Assembly (NCBI GenBank): GCA_008933995.1
Contig: WARS01003734.1
Location: forward strand, 298,099-362,098
Length of the DNA stretch: 64,000 bases
Direction: 5' to 3'
DNA from: Datnioides undecimradiatus
Lineage: Eukaryota; Chordata; Actinopteri; Lobotiformes; Datnioididae
Within the stretch, counting starts at the first letter, position 1; each line of letters starts with the position of its first letter. The notes beneath the pieces were generated by a model. That model did no database searches. It had not been told where the DNA came from and worked only from the letters and a program-made list of their open reading frames with translations. The position numbers and the translations under genes are program-made. This document shows, in pieces, positions 31,801-43,003 of this stretch.

Positions 31801-32916
31801 AGTGAAGGTAAACACCAAACAACACATCCAGATACACAGCAGGCTGACAGAGCTTCACCTGAACTGCAGCAGCGCCCAAAATATGCCGCTGTTCCTCCCG
31901 ATGGTGCTGTCAGTGGAGTTGATGGCGAGCACGTTTCCCTGAGCCGTCCACAAGACTGAAACACAAAAGGGCGTTTGAACACAGGAAGCTGTCTGTTCGA
32001 GTTTAAACGACATCACAAGATGGCGTCTCTCTACCTGCTGCGCCGATTCCAACAAGCACAGATGCTGTGTAGAAGCTCCACGTGTACGGGTAAATGAACA
32101 TAGCGATGTAGCCGCTGCAGAAACAACATGAAGAGACGTTAGGAGCCTGAATTTGCTCTGAAAGGACAGTGCAGGAGTTGTGTTGGTCAGATTTGTTTTA
32201 CCTGTACAGAAGCCCGCTAAAAAACATTGACAGCTGGGGTCCAATCACTGTCACCACCGAGGGGGCGATCAGGTTGGATGCAGAGAAAACGCCGTAGATG
32301 ATAGCCATGCTGCAGGCGACAGACGGCAGCGAAGTCAGACTGATGCATCTGGACGGGTTTGCAGCTCTTCCTCTCATGCTTTCTAAGACTTTCCTTTCTT
32401 AACTGTCAGGATTAAGCTCACATAAGATGTTTCCTGCAGCCTTAGCTGGCTGCTGCAAACTGAACTCAGAGCAAACTTTGTACCTTAAATGTTTAACCTA
32501 AGATTTAATTATCCTTCCAGGATTTCTGAGAGCGACAGATTTGATTATAGAACATGCCACGAGGTCTGCATCAATGCTGGGAGTCTTTGTCCGTGCCTAC
32601 GAACCCTCAGCCAAGCATCTGCAGGGATACTGGAGCATCAGATAAGATAAGACCCAAAGTGCATGTGGCAGCTTACCTTGTGTATCCACTCCCATGGAAC
32701 TCTGTGCTATTAAAGCTCTTGATGACTGTTTGCTGTAAAGATGAAGAAAGACCGATTAGGACTAAACACTGCCGTGTCTCATCTGAGGTTATTGGTGATC
32801 AACTGTAAATCCAAACTTACCTCTATATTGCCACATGTTTGAAAAGCAGTAAACATGAACATAAAGCCGAAGCCTAAGACGACGATGTTCAGCAGTTTCT
32901 TTCCCTCTGGACTCAT
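28808..32916 (-). CDS. mfsd11: UNC93-like protein MFSD11 (major facilitator superfamily)
   Basis: Thirteen coding exons (minus strand, 5' to 3'): 32821-32916, 32677-32732, 32202-32309, 32035-32114, 31859-31955, 31714-31772, 31434-31593, 30118-30161, 29964-30029, 29748-29873, 29431-29605, 29047-29182, 28808-28969. The sum is 1365 nt, giving 454 aa against about 449 in human. Start and landmarks agree with MFSD11: MSPEGKKLLNIVVLG, VIGPQLSMF, LWTAQGN, TIGRNSGIFWALL, GLELTFYSGVYGTCIG, CNRFGRNPVVLLG, LLGLGDSCFNTQLLSIIGF and a C-terminus ending SDYDSI. The pattern gives about 12 membrane helices with a hydrophilic, variable loop (about residues 205-235). The transported substrate is unknown. It faces srsf2 head-to-head, as in human. 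Its 5' UTR appears split: an acceptor about 70 bp upstream of the ATG and a donor at 33611-33616. Confidence 0.95.
29942..29963. repeat. (CA)n microsatellite forming an mfsd11 splice donor
   Basis: On the minus strand the 5' splice site after exon 9 reads AG, then GTGTGTGTGT..., so the donor is the first repeat unit of the microsatellite. A run of eight or more G follows. Confidence 0.85.
30162..31433. other. mfsd11 intron between exons 7 and 8
   Basis: A 1.27-kb intron, the longest within the mfsd11 coding region. I see no exon, microsatellite or clear transposon. A block near 31110-31220 ('ctggtgtgctgaccgcc', 'ataaactaccctttaaat') has the feel of an old interspersed repeat but cannot be assigned. 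Confidence 0.3.
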
Positions 32917-33610
32917 TTTGCTGGATAATCTCAGTTTCCTTGAGGAAGTGGTTTCAAAAAATAAACCTGCTGTAGAGAACAGCACGTCTGAAAAAAGGAA
33001 GTTGTGTACATCAGCAGTGTGTGAGACAGAGATAATCACGCAGCATTAAAGCATCATTGCAACACTCATCCGAACATTTTAGATGCTCTCTTCACAACAA
33101 GCTGCGTTCAAACATCTGTTGTTTGACCACAAACACGTACGCAGTGAAAAGACAGTGACCTGCCCTGTGAGCCTCCACACGTTCATGATGCAACACTGCA
33201 CACTGATAATGTCGGCATAAAGTATCCCCACAACACGTTTATTTCGATAAAACAATAACTTTTAGGACAGTTTCTCTACGCACGTTGTCAACGATCTGTG
33301 TGTTTTTGTAATGCAGCCTATTCATAAAGGTCCAAATGAAAAGTTTGATAGCCAGAAAAAAATTTTTATTTCGCAGATAAATTGTCAGCCGAATTATAAT
33401 GTGGGTCACTTAAATTACCTTAACGTAAATGACCTAAATAACTGTCATATCATATATTAATGCCTGACTATAAGCAAATGATGGTTTAATTTGCCGTTTT
33501 TTAAGCGGTGTTTGTCTTGGTGCCTCTTTCTTAAACCGACGAAAGGATCAAGACTTATGTCTTTGCGCCAAATTTAAAGAAAACAACAAGAGGTTTGACG
33601 CGGAAAGAAA

Positions 33611-33840
33611 CTTACCAGCAATGCAGCAGCTGTTTGGCTAATTGGCTGCTCCTCTTTGTGCAAAATCACTGTGTTACTAGTGCCATAGTTTGCTGTTTTT
33701 GGACCGTCCGATATCTTTAGCCATTGATCTTCTCTCGGCGTTTCTTTAACTAGTTTAACATCCTGGTTTCCGTCGTGTAAAACCGATTCTCTGGAGCACT
33801 TCCACAGCACCGGCAAACGGGAATTGCCCGAAACTAGACA
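33611..33840 (-). other. Probable mfsd11 5' non-coding exon
   Basis: On the minus strand a good donor (GCTG, then GTAAGT) lies at 33616/33615. It can pair with the TTTTTTCAG acceptor at about 32988 in front of the ATG exon. The upstream end is not defined. A short frame on the minus strand (33574-33816) has no family resemblance and could be an upstream ORF. Confidence 0.45.
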
Positions 33841-34079
33841 GGGATGTCATGTGAAGTAGTCAGCTGACTCAAGTGTTGTGCCAAGCTAACTACGACTTTA
33901 GCACATTCCCATTAAACAAACGTGCAGTGCAAAGAAAAACCGATCCCGTTTTATGTGTTTATGTGAAAGCGTCTCTACTTCTCGGCACTTCTCTGGTAGT
34001 TTTGTTTCATACGGTTAATTTTAAACCACAGTGGTTAGTTAATTATACCAATACGAACACCAAAGAGATTGAAAAAACA

Positions 34080-34989
34080 CAACGCTCATCATCTTTTGAG
34101 ATAGCGCTACAGCTAGCAAACAAGCTAACAGTTAGCACTGCGAGCCATACTACTTCCGGTCGAAAATAAAATAACGCCCGACGAAAAAAACACGAAGGAA
34201 AACACTGCGCCTTGCAAATAATCGGCGAAAACATGCCATGTAAAAAATAAGAACCATCGGTTTGCTTGTTTCCGTGGTTTCATTTTAAAATAAAGTAAAA
34301 ATGTGATGTATAAATAATTTAAATATACTGCCAGGTGGCGCCATCGAGACAACCATAAAACCGTATAAAGAAAAAGTTAGGCTGAAAAGTGCTGTTTTGT
34401 TGATGAGTTGACTTTATGAAAGCCATGAAATCAATATCAAAGACACAAACACAAAAAAGCTAATCATCTTTTGAGCTAGCGCTACAGCTAGCAAGCAAAC
34501 TAACGTTAGCACTGCAAATAAAAGTACTTCCGGTCAGAAATAAAACAACGCCTGAAGAAAAATTTTGCATAAATGTTTGCATTGCTACGAATCGATGCTA
34601 AAGAATGCACTCAAGACAAATAACGATGGTTTATTTTGCTTGGTTGTTCACGTCTTTCTTTGTTTTCCTAATTTTAAAACAAAACCAATAAAGGTTCACC
34701 AAGGTGCAACAATGAAACAACTGTAACACCGAGTAGCACCGAATTTCTACAGTAGAAGAAGAAAGAAGAGTACGTCACGTGGGGGCGGTGGAAGACGACT
34801 TGCACGGAGTTGCTCAGAAAGAAGTTGGCTTTTAAGCAATTGTGCCGTCCGATATACCCCACCGGCGAGGTTATTGCGTTAAAATCAAACCCTCGGGTCC
34901 GTGCGCGTTTGCGGGGGGCTTTTATTAAGAATAGGGCCGAGATTTAAACTGTTTTGCGGGAGGCTGCCAGGCCTCAGAGGCTGATCACC
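34080..34989. promoter_or_regulatory. Shared mfsd11/srsf2 promoter region with a duplicated ETS-site module
   Basis: Two diverged direct copies of a module of about 110 bp lie at 34085-34195 and 34460-34565. Each has 'atcatcttttgag', 'agcgctacagctagcaa', 'gttagcactgc' and then ACTTCCGGTC (the ETS core CCGGAAGT on the other strand). Closer to srsf2, a CACGTG E-box (34776-34781) overlaps TACGTCAC and abuts a GGGGGCGG GC-box. There is no TATA box. Head-to-head genes with ETS and GC boxes fit a bidirectional housekeeping promoter. Confidence 0.6.
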
Positions 34990-36301
34990 ATGAGTTACGG
35001 CAGGGCTCCGCCGGATGTCGATGACATGACTTCTCTGAAAGTGGACAACCTAACATACCGAACCTCCCCCGAGACCCTCAGACGTGTATTTGAGAAATAC
35101 GGGCGGGTGGGAGACGTCTACATCCCCCGAGACCGCTACACGAAAGAAAGTCGTGGTTTTGCGTTTGTGCGGTTCCACGACAAGCGGGACGCCGAGGATG
35201 CGATGGACGCCATGGATGGCGCGCTGCTGGATGGACGGGAGCTGCGGGTCCAGATGGCCCGGTACGGCAGACCACCAGATTCCCACCACGGTGGAGGGAG
35301 ACGCGGGGGTCCGGCCCGGCGGAACAGCGGCCATGGACGCCGGAGCAGAAGGTGAGAATCAGCCTGCAACTCCTTCTCAGACTGTCCCCTTCAGGTGCAC
35401 GGACTCGGGCTTTACGAGACTCCATTGGTGACTTTGCCTCTTCCTCGTGGTCCTGATCACTGATCAATACATTTCCCCCTTTGTTAACCGGCCTGATCCA
35501 CTCAGTGACTCGGCACAGCTCACAGCTCACACACAGCAAACAGAACTAATGAAAACCGGATGATTTTCCTTTATTTATGTGTAATTATCCAAAAAATGAA
35601 TCCGCCACAGCACCTGAACAGCACAAAACATGCATGCAAACTGGGATAGATCACCAGCTCTGAGATAATGGTTGCAAAAGAAATAAATGAATGGAGATCT
35701 GATTATCCACGCGCTGTTTCTCAGCTATTTAGCCTTTACTTGCAATAGTTCTGCTTAAATGTTAAACAAACAGTTATTTCCAAATGATTAAAATACTGCA
35801 GGTTGATTTGCACAATTGAAAAAGTTGGTTCAGAGCCTGAGTGACAATAGTAAAAGGTTAATAACAATAATAATAATTCTATGATTCCACACTGGCTTTA
35901 ACATTTCTGTTATCTCTGAATAATCTAATACTTCTGAATCAGTCTGGCTTCATGATAACATGGCTCGATGAGAACTCTAACCACTGAATGTATCCAGCTC
36001 CTCCCGCAGCCCGAGGCACAGAAGACGCAGCAGATCCCGCAGCAGAAGCCGCTCACGCTCCCGTTCCCGAAGCCGATCACGCTACAGCAAATCCAGGTCC
36101 CGGTCCTACTCCCGATCCAAGTCCCACTCTCCAAAGAACAAGAAGACCAAGGCAAAGTCCCAGTCTCGGTCCAGATCTAGATCTAGATCCAAGTCCCGGT
36201 CCAGGTCCAGAAGCCATACTCCATCAACCAAAAGAGAGTCCAGATCGAGATCTAAAAGCCAGCCTAAGTCTGCAGCAGAGAACGGAGGCGAGTCCCTGTA
36301 G
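34990..36301 (+). CDS. srsf2: Serine/arginine-rich splicing factor 2 (SC35)
   Basis: Two coding exons, 34990-35351 and 36010-36301, joined in phase 2 through a 658-bp intron, giving 217 aa (human about 221). The RRM occupies about residues 14-92, with RNP2 LKVDNL (16-21) and RNP1 RGFAFVRF (55-62). Pro95, the residue mutated in human myelodysplasia, is conserved (YGRPPD). The hinge is Gly/Arg-rich (HHGGGRRGG). The second exon encodes an RS domain of about 95 residues (RSRSRSRSR..., [17 protein letters not shown]) ending ENGGESL. SRSF2 binds exonic enhancers in the nucleus, recruits U1 and U2AF, and also promotes transcription pause release. The stop lies only 21 nt before a 3'-UTR splice donor. 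Confidence 0.97.
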
Positions 36302-37269
36302 AGCTCAGCGCGTCAGCAACAGGTGAGTTTGACATGTTGGACTGTTTTACAGGAAGCCCTGTTCCCAGAGTCTGTGTTAAAGCCGTCAGCGCCACGGTGG
36401 CTGAGATCATCTCCAACTCAGCAGGGAGTCTGACGGCATCTTGAAATCAAGACCAGATGGGTTTTTAAACTGAAAATGTAGTTTTCAGTTAACAGACCAA
36501 CAGACTGGTGGAGAAGCATCGTGGCCGAGCAGTTCTGCGGTTCTTGAACTCATCGTCACATTTTCACATCAGACCCAGTGTAAAACTCTGAAGCTGAAAC
36601 CAAAACCTGGAATTCTCTCCCTCCCAAAGCTGCTGCCTGTTCGCTAAAGTGGCGTTTGAGCTGATCTGATGCAGTATGAGCAGTTAGCAGGTGTGGGGCG
36701 AGCCCCCCGGCCGCCCCTGCTGGTTTCTGTGCAGCAGGGTGGAGCCGGTCAGCGTTGGGGTTTGGTGCCACACTCTGGACATTAAACTGTCCCCCATCCA
36801 GGTCCTGCTGCCTCAGAGACGCTGAGGTCTGTCCAACTCTCCTCCCACATCAGTCCCATTTCAACATCTATTCTCACTAATCTGTCAGATTTCCAACCGA
36901 AGCTTTATATAAATGTACTGAGGGGGACTGTTGTAGGATGGGACACTCTGAAAGCGTCAAACACTAAATTAATGCTGTTATTTAATGTAAAACACGTCAG
37001 TAAGAGTTTGCTTAAATGACATAGATTTGGTTTAGTGGTTCAGACACAGTTCATTGATTTAATCACTGTTGCTGCTTCCTGCAGATCACAGATCAGTCAA
37101 ACTGCAGAGATCAGTTGCCTGTCGTCCTGATTAATCTGCTGATGGTTTTTTAAGTTTAATCTGTTTGTTTTTTTTATGTCAGAGCATTAAAAAACACATC
37201 ACATGTTATTAAATATATGTAAACAGTCCAAAATGCAAAGAAAAGCAGCAGGTCCTCATATTATAGATG

Positions 37270-38640
37270 CTGGTACCTAGTCCTGCAGTAGCATGGGATG
37301 CTGGGAGTTGTTGTCTTCCTGTCAGCTGGGATTCCTTGAGTGTTGATGGTTCAGGAGGTTTTTACTGGGAGCTGAATTCTCCACAGAGGTCTCCTCCTCT
37401 CCAAAACAAACAGAGCCGCTGATTCAAACCCAGAGAAACACTGAATAAAGCAGTTCCACCTTAAAAACCACTGTTTCTCCCACGCTGTCGGCCGCACACG
37501 GGACGTCCTGGAGGGGCGGCGAGCCGAGCTGCTGCTAACGTTTGCTCAGCTTGTTTCTCTGATAACTTCAGATCCAGACGTCCGACGACTGAAATCCTTC
37601 ATCTGCTTCAGATACAGAGTTAAAAACAAGCAGCGGCTGAAAAGAGGAGCACAGAAATGTGTCTTACAGCTGATCCAGAGTCAGTTTATCAAGCTGCTGA
37701 CACACAGACACAACACTGACACATAGAATAGAATAGAAGTACTTTATTAATCCCCTGAGGGAAATTTCGTTATTACAGCAGCACCAACAGTAATAACATA
37801 ACAGAGATAGCATAAAAAGTACAAAAGATAAAAACAGAATATGGAACTAAAATATTTACAAATTTACATAAATAAGTGTGAGAAGAGCAGATGTGCGAAA
37901 TCGAGTGATGTTTAGGAGAAGCAGAGTAAACAGATGAGGATGGACAAAGAGTGCCTCATCTGTCACACAGTGGTGAGCTGTTGTAGAGTCTTATTGCAAA
38001 CAAGAGAAATGACTTATTGAGCCGTTGTTTGTGACAGCGGAGCTGAATCAGTCTGTTAGAGAAAGAGCTCCGCTGCCTCTGTAGTGTGTCATGGAGGGGG
38101 TGGGATGGATTGTCCAGGATGGAGGGCAGTTTGTTCAGTGACCTCCTGTTCCTCACTGACTCAAACTCCTCCAGATCATGTCCCACAACCTGTCCAGCCT
38201 TGTGGATCAGTTTGTTGATCCTGCGTCCCTGGCACTGATGCTGCTCCCCCAGCAGACCACAGCACAGTAGAGTGCACTGGCTACCACAGACTGGTAGAAG
38301 ACCTCCAACATCCTGCTGCAGACCTTCCTCAGGAAGCAGAGTCTGCTCATCCCCTTCTTGTACACAGCATCAGTGCTGGTGCTCCAGTCCAGCCTGCTGT
38401 TCAGGTGAACACCCAGGTACCTGTAGTGCTCCACTACTTCAACCTCCTCCCCCCCGATCTTAACAGGCGCAGCTTTGGCCCCTGTCCTCCTGAAGTCAAC
38501 CACCAGTTCCTTGGTCTTAGTTACATTCAGGAGAAGATGATTCCTGCTACATGCACAGCCACCACATGCACAGAGAGGAGGCGGTGACAGGAAGTGAAGC
38601 CGATCACAGAGCTGATCTGGATTCACAGATCTCTGAAAAC
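37270..38640 (+). repeat. Dispersed repeat copy B, split by a LINE
   Basis: Sequence 37270-37724 matches the reverse complement of 17590-17093 almost base for base, for example CAGCTGGGATTCCTT and GGAGCTGAATTCTCCACAG. The match resumes after the LINE at about 38567 (GCACAGAGAGGAGGCGG, then CTGATCTGGATTCACAG), which is the flank of copy A near 17050-17095. The LINE therefore inserted into a pre-existing copy. Confidence 0.85.
37725..38567 (-). mobile_element. 5'-truncated LINE (L2/CR1/Rex-like), 3' part of reverse transcriptase
   Basis: On the minus strand the frame gives LLLNVTKTKELVVDFRRTG, HYRYLGVHLNSRLDWS and YCAVVCWGSS, then after a frameshift near 38220 LIHKAGQVVG, RSLNKLPSI and CHKQRLNKSFL. 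This is the C-terminal end of a non-LTR retrotransposon reverse transcriptase. A short 3' UTR ends ATTAATAAAGTACTTC followed by the (TATTC)n tail. Only about 840 bp remain. The 5' truncation, the tail and the frameshift mark a dead copy. The clade is from memory and not certain. Confidence 0.9.
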
Positions 38641-39850
38641 TGTTCATTTATCTAACTCTTCTGTTCTTACTGTTTTCAGGTGACGTCAGATTGTCTGAGT
38701 CCAAGACTGGATCCCACACATGCATCAGTTTCCTGCTGTCAAAGGTTATTATTGTGTCTTCCAGGCTTTGCTTTGCTTTGATTCATTTGGCCGCACTGTT
38801 TCTTTCATTTCACTGATGTGCTGTGATTTTGTTTCTTCATAACATGTTTATGATTTTAATGATCAGTTGGACGTGCAGAGGATTTCTCTCCTGACTTGTT
38901 TCTGTAAAGATGACGCAGGAGTGTGTTCACGGTTTTTGTTCTCCTGGTGTACGTTCGTCTCCCTGCGGCCGCTGTGAAGGAGCGAGTCTTTGCTGCTCGT
39001 TGATCCTTTGATCACTGCAGGCATCAGTTTGACTCAGTCCAGTGATGAGACATTCACTAGTCAATCACCTCTTTAAATATAATTATAACAGAAAACAAAG
39101 ATTATTATAACATTTCATTTCAGAAGCAGACTTATTTACAGCAGAGAGGAGTTGATCGTCACCTCAGTGAGGTCTTAATGCGTCTCATCAGAAGTTCAGA
39201 TGAAGTGTAGATCAGTTTTCTCTGTTAGCGGCGACGCTGATCCTTCCTTTGATGGCTTCTGTGCATCCAAACACTCATCACTGTTCATTTCTTGCTCGCC
39301 CTTAAATAAGTGATTAAACATCCCAAGTGACACATTATAGTTTTCAGATCAGTGCAAACATTTCATTAAACAGAACTGTCGTTAATTTCAGCAGCTCAGG
39401 CGTTTCGTGTGTCACGGCGGATCTCCTGTGATTTAAATGTGTCAGCGCAGTGAAAAAGACTGAGGATAGAAAGACGCCAGCTTGGAGAATCCAGGCCATC
39501 ACAGATTTTAAGGCACAAGCTCATGAATCATTTGTTTTAATTTCGCAGGAGTCCAGAAACCGTGTCTTGTGTGAATTTTTCATTTTTAATCCTAATCCTG
39601 CCTGTGTGTTTTGTTTCTTGTGCACTAGGCGCAGTTGTGTAGCAGTTGAGTATTGCTGGTTACTGTTAAGGTGGCGTGTTGCTCTGCTGAGTGCTTGGAT
39701 GTGTCCAGTTTTCTCCAGAATGCTCCTGTGACCAGCGGTGCTGCGCTCGCTTCACTCTCACCTCCTGTACAATGAAATGCTGTTTTCTGGTTCTTCCCTT
39801 CATGCTTCTCGGAGACAGACGTGTTTTTCATTAAAGACTTTGATGTTTTT

Positions 39851-42700
39851 GTCTAGAATGGCCTCTTCTTTCATCGTGATCCAGCTGTGCACATTTACAC
39901 ACAGACAAATGATAAAATGCAATGAAACATCTGCCAGTAAATGGAAAATCCCGTATTTATTAAATGAATTACAGCATAGAGATGGTTGTTCATTGAGGAT
40001 TGGCGGTGTCCAGAGCCGTAAATCATAGATCAGCTGCCATTATTCTGAATGTTTGATCTGCAGTGGAGACAGAACAGCAGCACTGAGGCTGATCTGTGTG
40101 ATTGGTGATAAGAGACGTTCGAGCTCCTCAGAGGATGAATTCTTTAGACTTCAATAATCTGACTCGTCTGCCACCAGCAGCAGGTTGAAGTGTTGGCTTC
40201 CCATTAAAACAGCTCCACTGGCAGATGTTGGATTTGATTCAGACGTTCCCTGATGATTTGACTCAATCTGATCCTTTTTACTTTCGTCCTGGTTAAACCT
40301 TTCATCTGTCCAACACAAACACCTGCAGAACTGATGGCATTCCCATCAGCCTGCTTTCTGTTTAGCGCTAATTAGCTGCTGTTAGCATGCTAACATGCTA
40401 AACTAACATGGTGCACACACTGCATGTTTAGCATTTACCTGGAAATGCTGCTGTTAGCACTGTAAGTTTTGTAAACTGCAGACTCTTCATGTCTCCTCTT
40501 CAACTGTCAGTCATACAGATTATACTAAAATAGTTGTATTGTTTTGCAAAACTGCAAAACACCCACAGAACATGATGGTGCAGGAATGATAACACGAACA
40601 CACTTTTCTCCATTGCATCGAATTTAGTGTCTGATCTTTTGGTCACGTGCTTCTGTTTATGGAGACAGTCATTAGTAGTTTAAATTAGCACAATAATGAC
40701 AGACTGCATCCATATCTTCAATGATCAGACAGTGCAGAGCTTTACACAGAGCTCCAGTCCTTCACAAACTGCTTCTCTGGGCTGCAGAGACTCTCCTGAA
40801 ACCCTGTAACAGGCCGCTGTTAATGTTGGTCTCAGACTTTCACTGTGACACAAATATAAATCACGTGTGCAACAATATTCTTTATGGTTGCTTAGGATGC
40901 ATGCCACTCAGGGAAGCAATGCTAATTATCCTAGCATGCTGTTAGCAGTAAACTGGAGTGTAACCTCTGTTTGTTACTGATTTTAACGTAACCAGTGACT
41001 TCATATTCAAACTTTGTGCTGTTCCTTTGTAAAACAGGTCAGAGGATGTGATAAATGAAGATCCACTCAGATTAAACTGCCTGTGGAGCTCGTTAATGTC
41101 ATTGAGCCTAAGTAGATCCAGTGCAGCTACCGTGTCGGGTCACGCTGCGGGGGTTCTGCTCTGTGGTTGGGTGAGTGTAGGAATTAATGGCAGCTTAAAG
41201 GTATGTTAGGTCAGGGTTACACTGCGGTGTCTCCGGTCTCCGTACGTTAAAGATCACAACCTGGAACCTGCTGCAGGGCCGACTGATGCTTTGCATCAAC
41301 ACGGGGCTTCCACCGCAGAGCTCAAACCAATACTGTGACACATTCTTCTATGTAGTCAGATTCAAAAGCACATTATCATGAAGTCAGACTTCACATCCTT
41401 TCCTTTGACCTGTCTTACAGACACTCAGGTCTTTCCCCAGTCACCAGACTAAACTCTAACCCAGAGTTGAATTGTCATGTGGACACAGAGCTGCTGGTTT
41501 GTTATATGCACATTATTTTTCCCATAATGTTTGTTTTGCCTGGAGTTATAAGACGATATCTCTGTATATATGTTCAGCTGCCTACCTCTCCTCCTCAAGC
41601 TTCTACTTACTTTAAAATGATGTGTCTGTACGAGTCTTTGTACTGTTGTACTGTACATTTTAATGTGTGCAAAACAGAATAAGATAAAACAGTTTCATCT
41701 GCTTCCTGCCTCTGCTCAACATCTCATCTCCACGTTGACACATGTGTCCACAGTGTGGTGTAGAAATGTGTTTTTGTTAGGACACCATTTCAAAACCTAA
41801 GACGACACGAAACCCTGACGGTTAATACATGAAACAATGGACACACCTCACCTCGACACATTACACTGCTGTTTTTGTTTTGTCAGTAAACAGGAAGCAT
41901 TAACTGCTCTCAGTCTGTCAAAGGCTGGTTTTGTGTAGATTCCTGTCTGAGGCGTGTCATTAAGGCACATTACTACTTTCTTTTATTCACAGCTCAAAGT
42001 GAATTTCAACATTCTTTCACACCAGGAAACTACATTTTATTAGAGAGGTGTCCAATAATTAATCAGAACTTAGCACCATTTAAATGTTGGCTGGAGCTGT
42101 TTTTGCTTCCTGTCCCTTCTCAAACAGCTGGAGTACAAGAAAAAGTGTTGATAACTAACGTGAAACACATAAACATGAAACACAATACATATTGTTTATA
42201 TAAACATTTATCAGTATGCACTGTCAGACACTGAACATCATTATGTGAGTCAAAGTTAAAGCTGTTTTCACTGAAATTTAGCTGACTTCTGCCGAGTAGC
42301 GCTGTATATAGATGTTTATATGTTTTAGTCTTAGTCTTTTTCATGTTACTGTTATTTTTATTAGTGTTTTCCTCTCGTCCTCGTTCACAAATAACAAACA
42401 ATCTGATTGTCAAAGTTCTGCTGGATAAAAATAATGAAATTATACATTAAATAGGATGAAAATGAACTCACCCATATAGTAAAGGACCCCAACAGGAGAC
42501 AGTTCTTGAATAAATGTATTTAGTTACTCTCCACCACTGGTATCAGGTGCAGTTTAGAAAATTTTAATTTTTAAGAAAAAAAAGACAATATAGTCACAGG
42601 ATATTATATCGGACCGTTTTGTTCCTGCGCCAGTTTTACCTAATAATAATAAATCACAACAGTTTAAATATTCGTTAGTATTTTTCCCGTCTCGATGTTA
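39851..42700. other. Intergenic between srsf2 and eif1
   Basis: No gene is recognised. The region is AT-rich with scattered short frames. GTTAGCATGCTAACATGC words near 40380-40410 are the usual teleost simple-sequence bias. I see no microsatellite or transposon of note. Confidence 0.5.
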
Positions 42701-42860
42701 TGACATGATGACGTCACCCTTCCAGGAAAACTGAGAAACAGCAGGGCGTGGACGTTCGTCGACGGCCGATTCGGACGTCATGACGTACTGACGTCACCGT
42801 CGGGGGGGGGCTATAAGAGCTTGTTTTTCGATCCTGCGAGGTTGAACAGACTCCATTTTG
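42701..42860 (+). promoter_or_regulatory. eif1 promoter: CRE sites and a TATA-like box
   Basis: Perfect CRE palindromes TGACGTCA lie at 42709-42716 and 42789-42796. A near match (GACGTCATGACGTA) lies between them at about 42774-42787. A G9-10 run and CTATAAGAG at 42811-42819 follow, about 190 bp before the ATG. CREB/ATF factors bind TGACGTCA. The TATA-like box would place the transcription start near 42840-42850. Confidence 0.75.
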
Positions 42861-43003
42861 TAGAGAGCTGTTGAAGCGGAGCCGAGCGACGTCCCCGTGA
42901 AAAGGCGAAACCAAGCAACGACACTCACACCAGAAAGTCAAAGTTAGCCGACGAACCGCTCGCTAACCAAGTTATCATACGAAAGGAAAGCAAATCTTAT
43001 CGT

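Larger units (their letters stand above)
36302..39850 (+). other. srsf2 3' UTR with an internal intron
   Basis: A donor (CAACAG, then GTGAGT) follows at 36322/36323. A strong acceptor lies at 38679/38680: a CTAAC branch-like site near 38652, then CTTCTGTTCTTACTGTTTTCAG. The 2.36-kb intron contains dispersed repeat copy B and a truncated LINE. Beyond 38680 the sequence is non-coding, with an ATTAAA at about 39830 as a plausible polyadenylation signal. SRSF2 is known to regulate itself by alternative splicing of its 3' UTR; the intron here is consistent with that. Confidence 0.6.
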
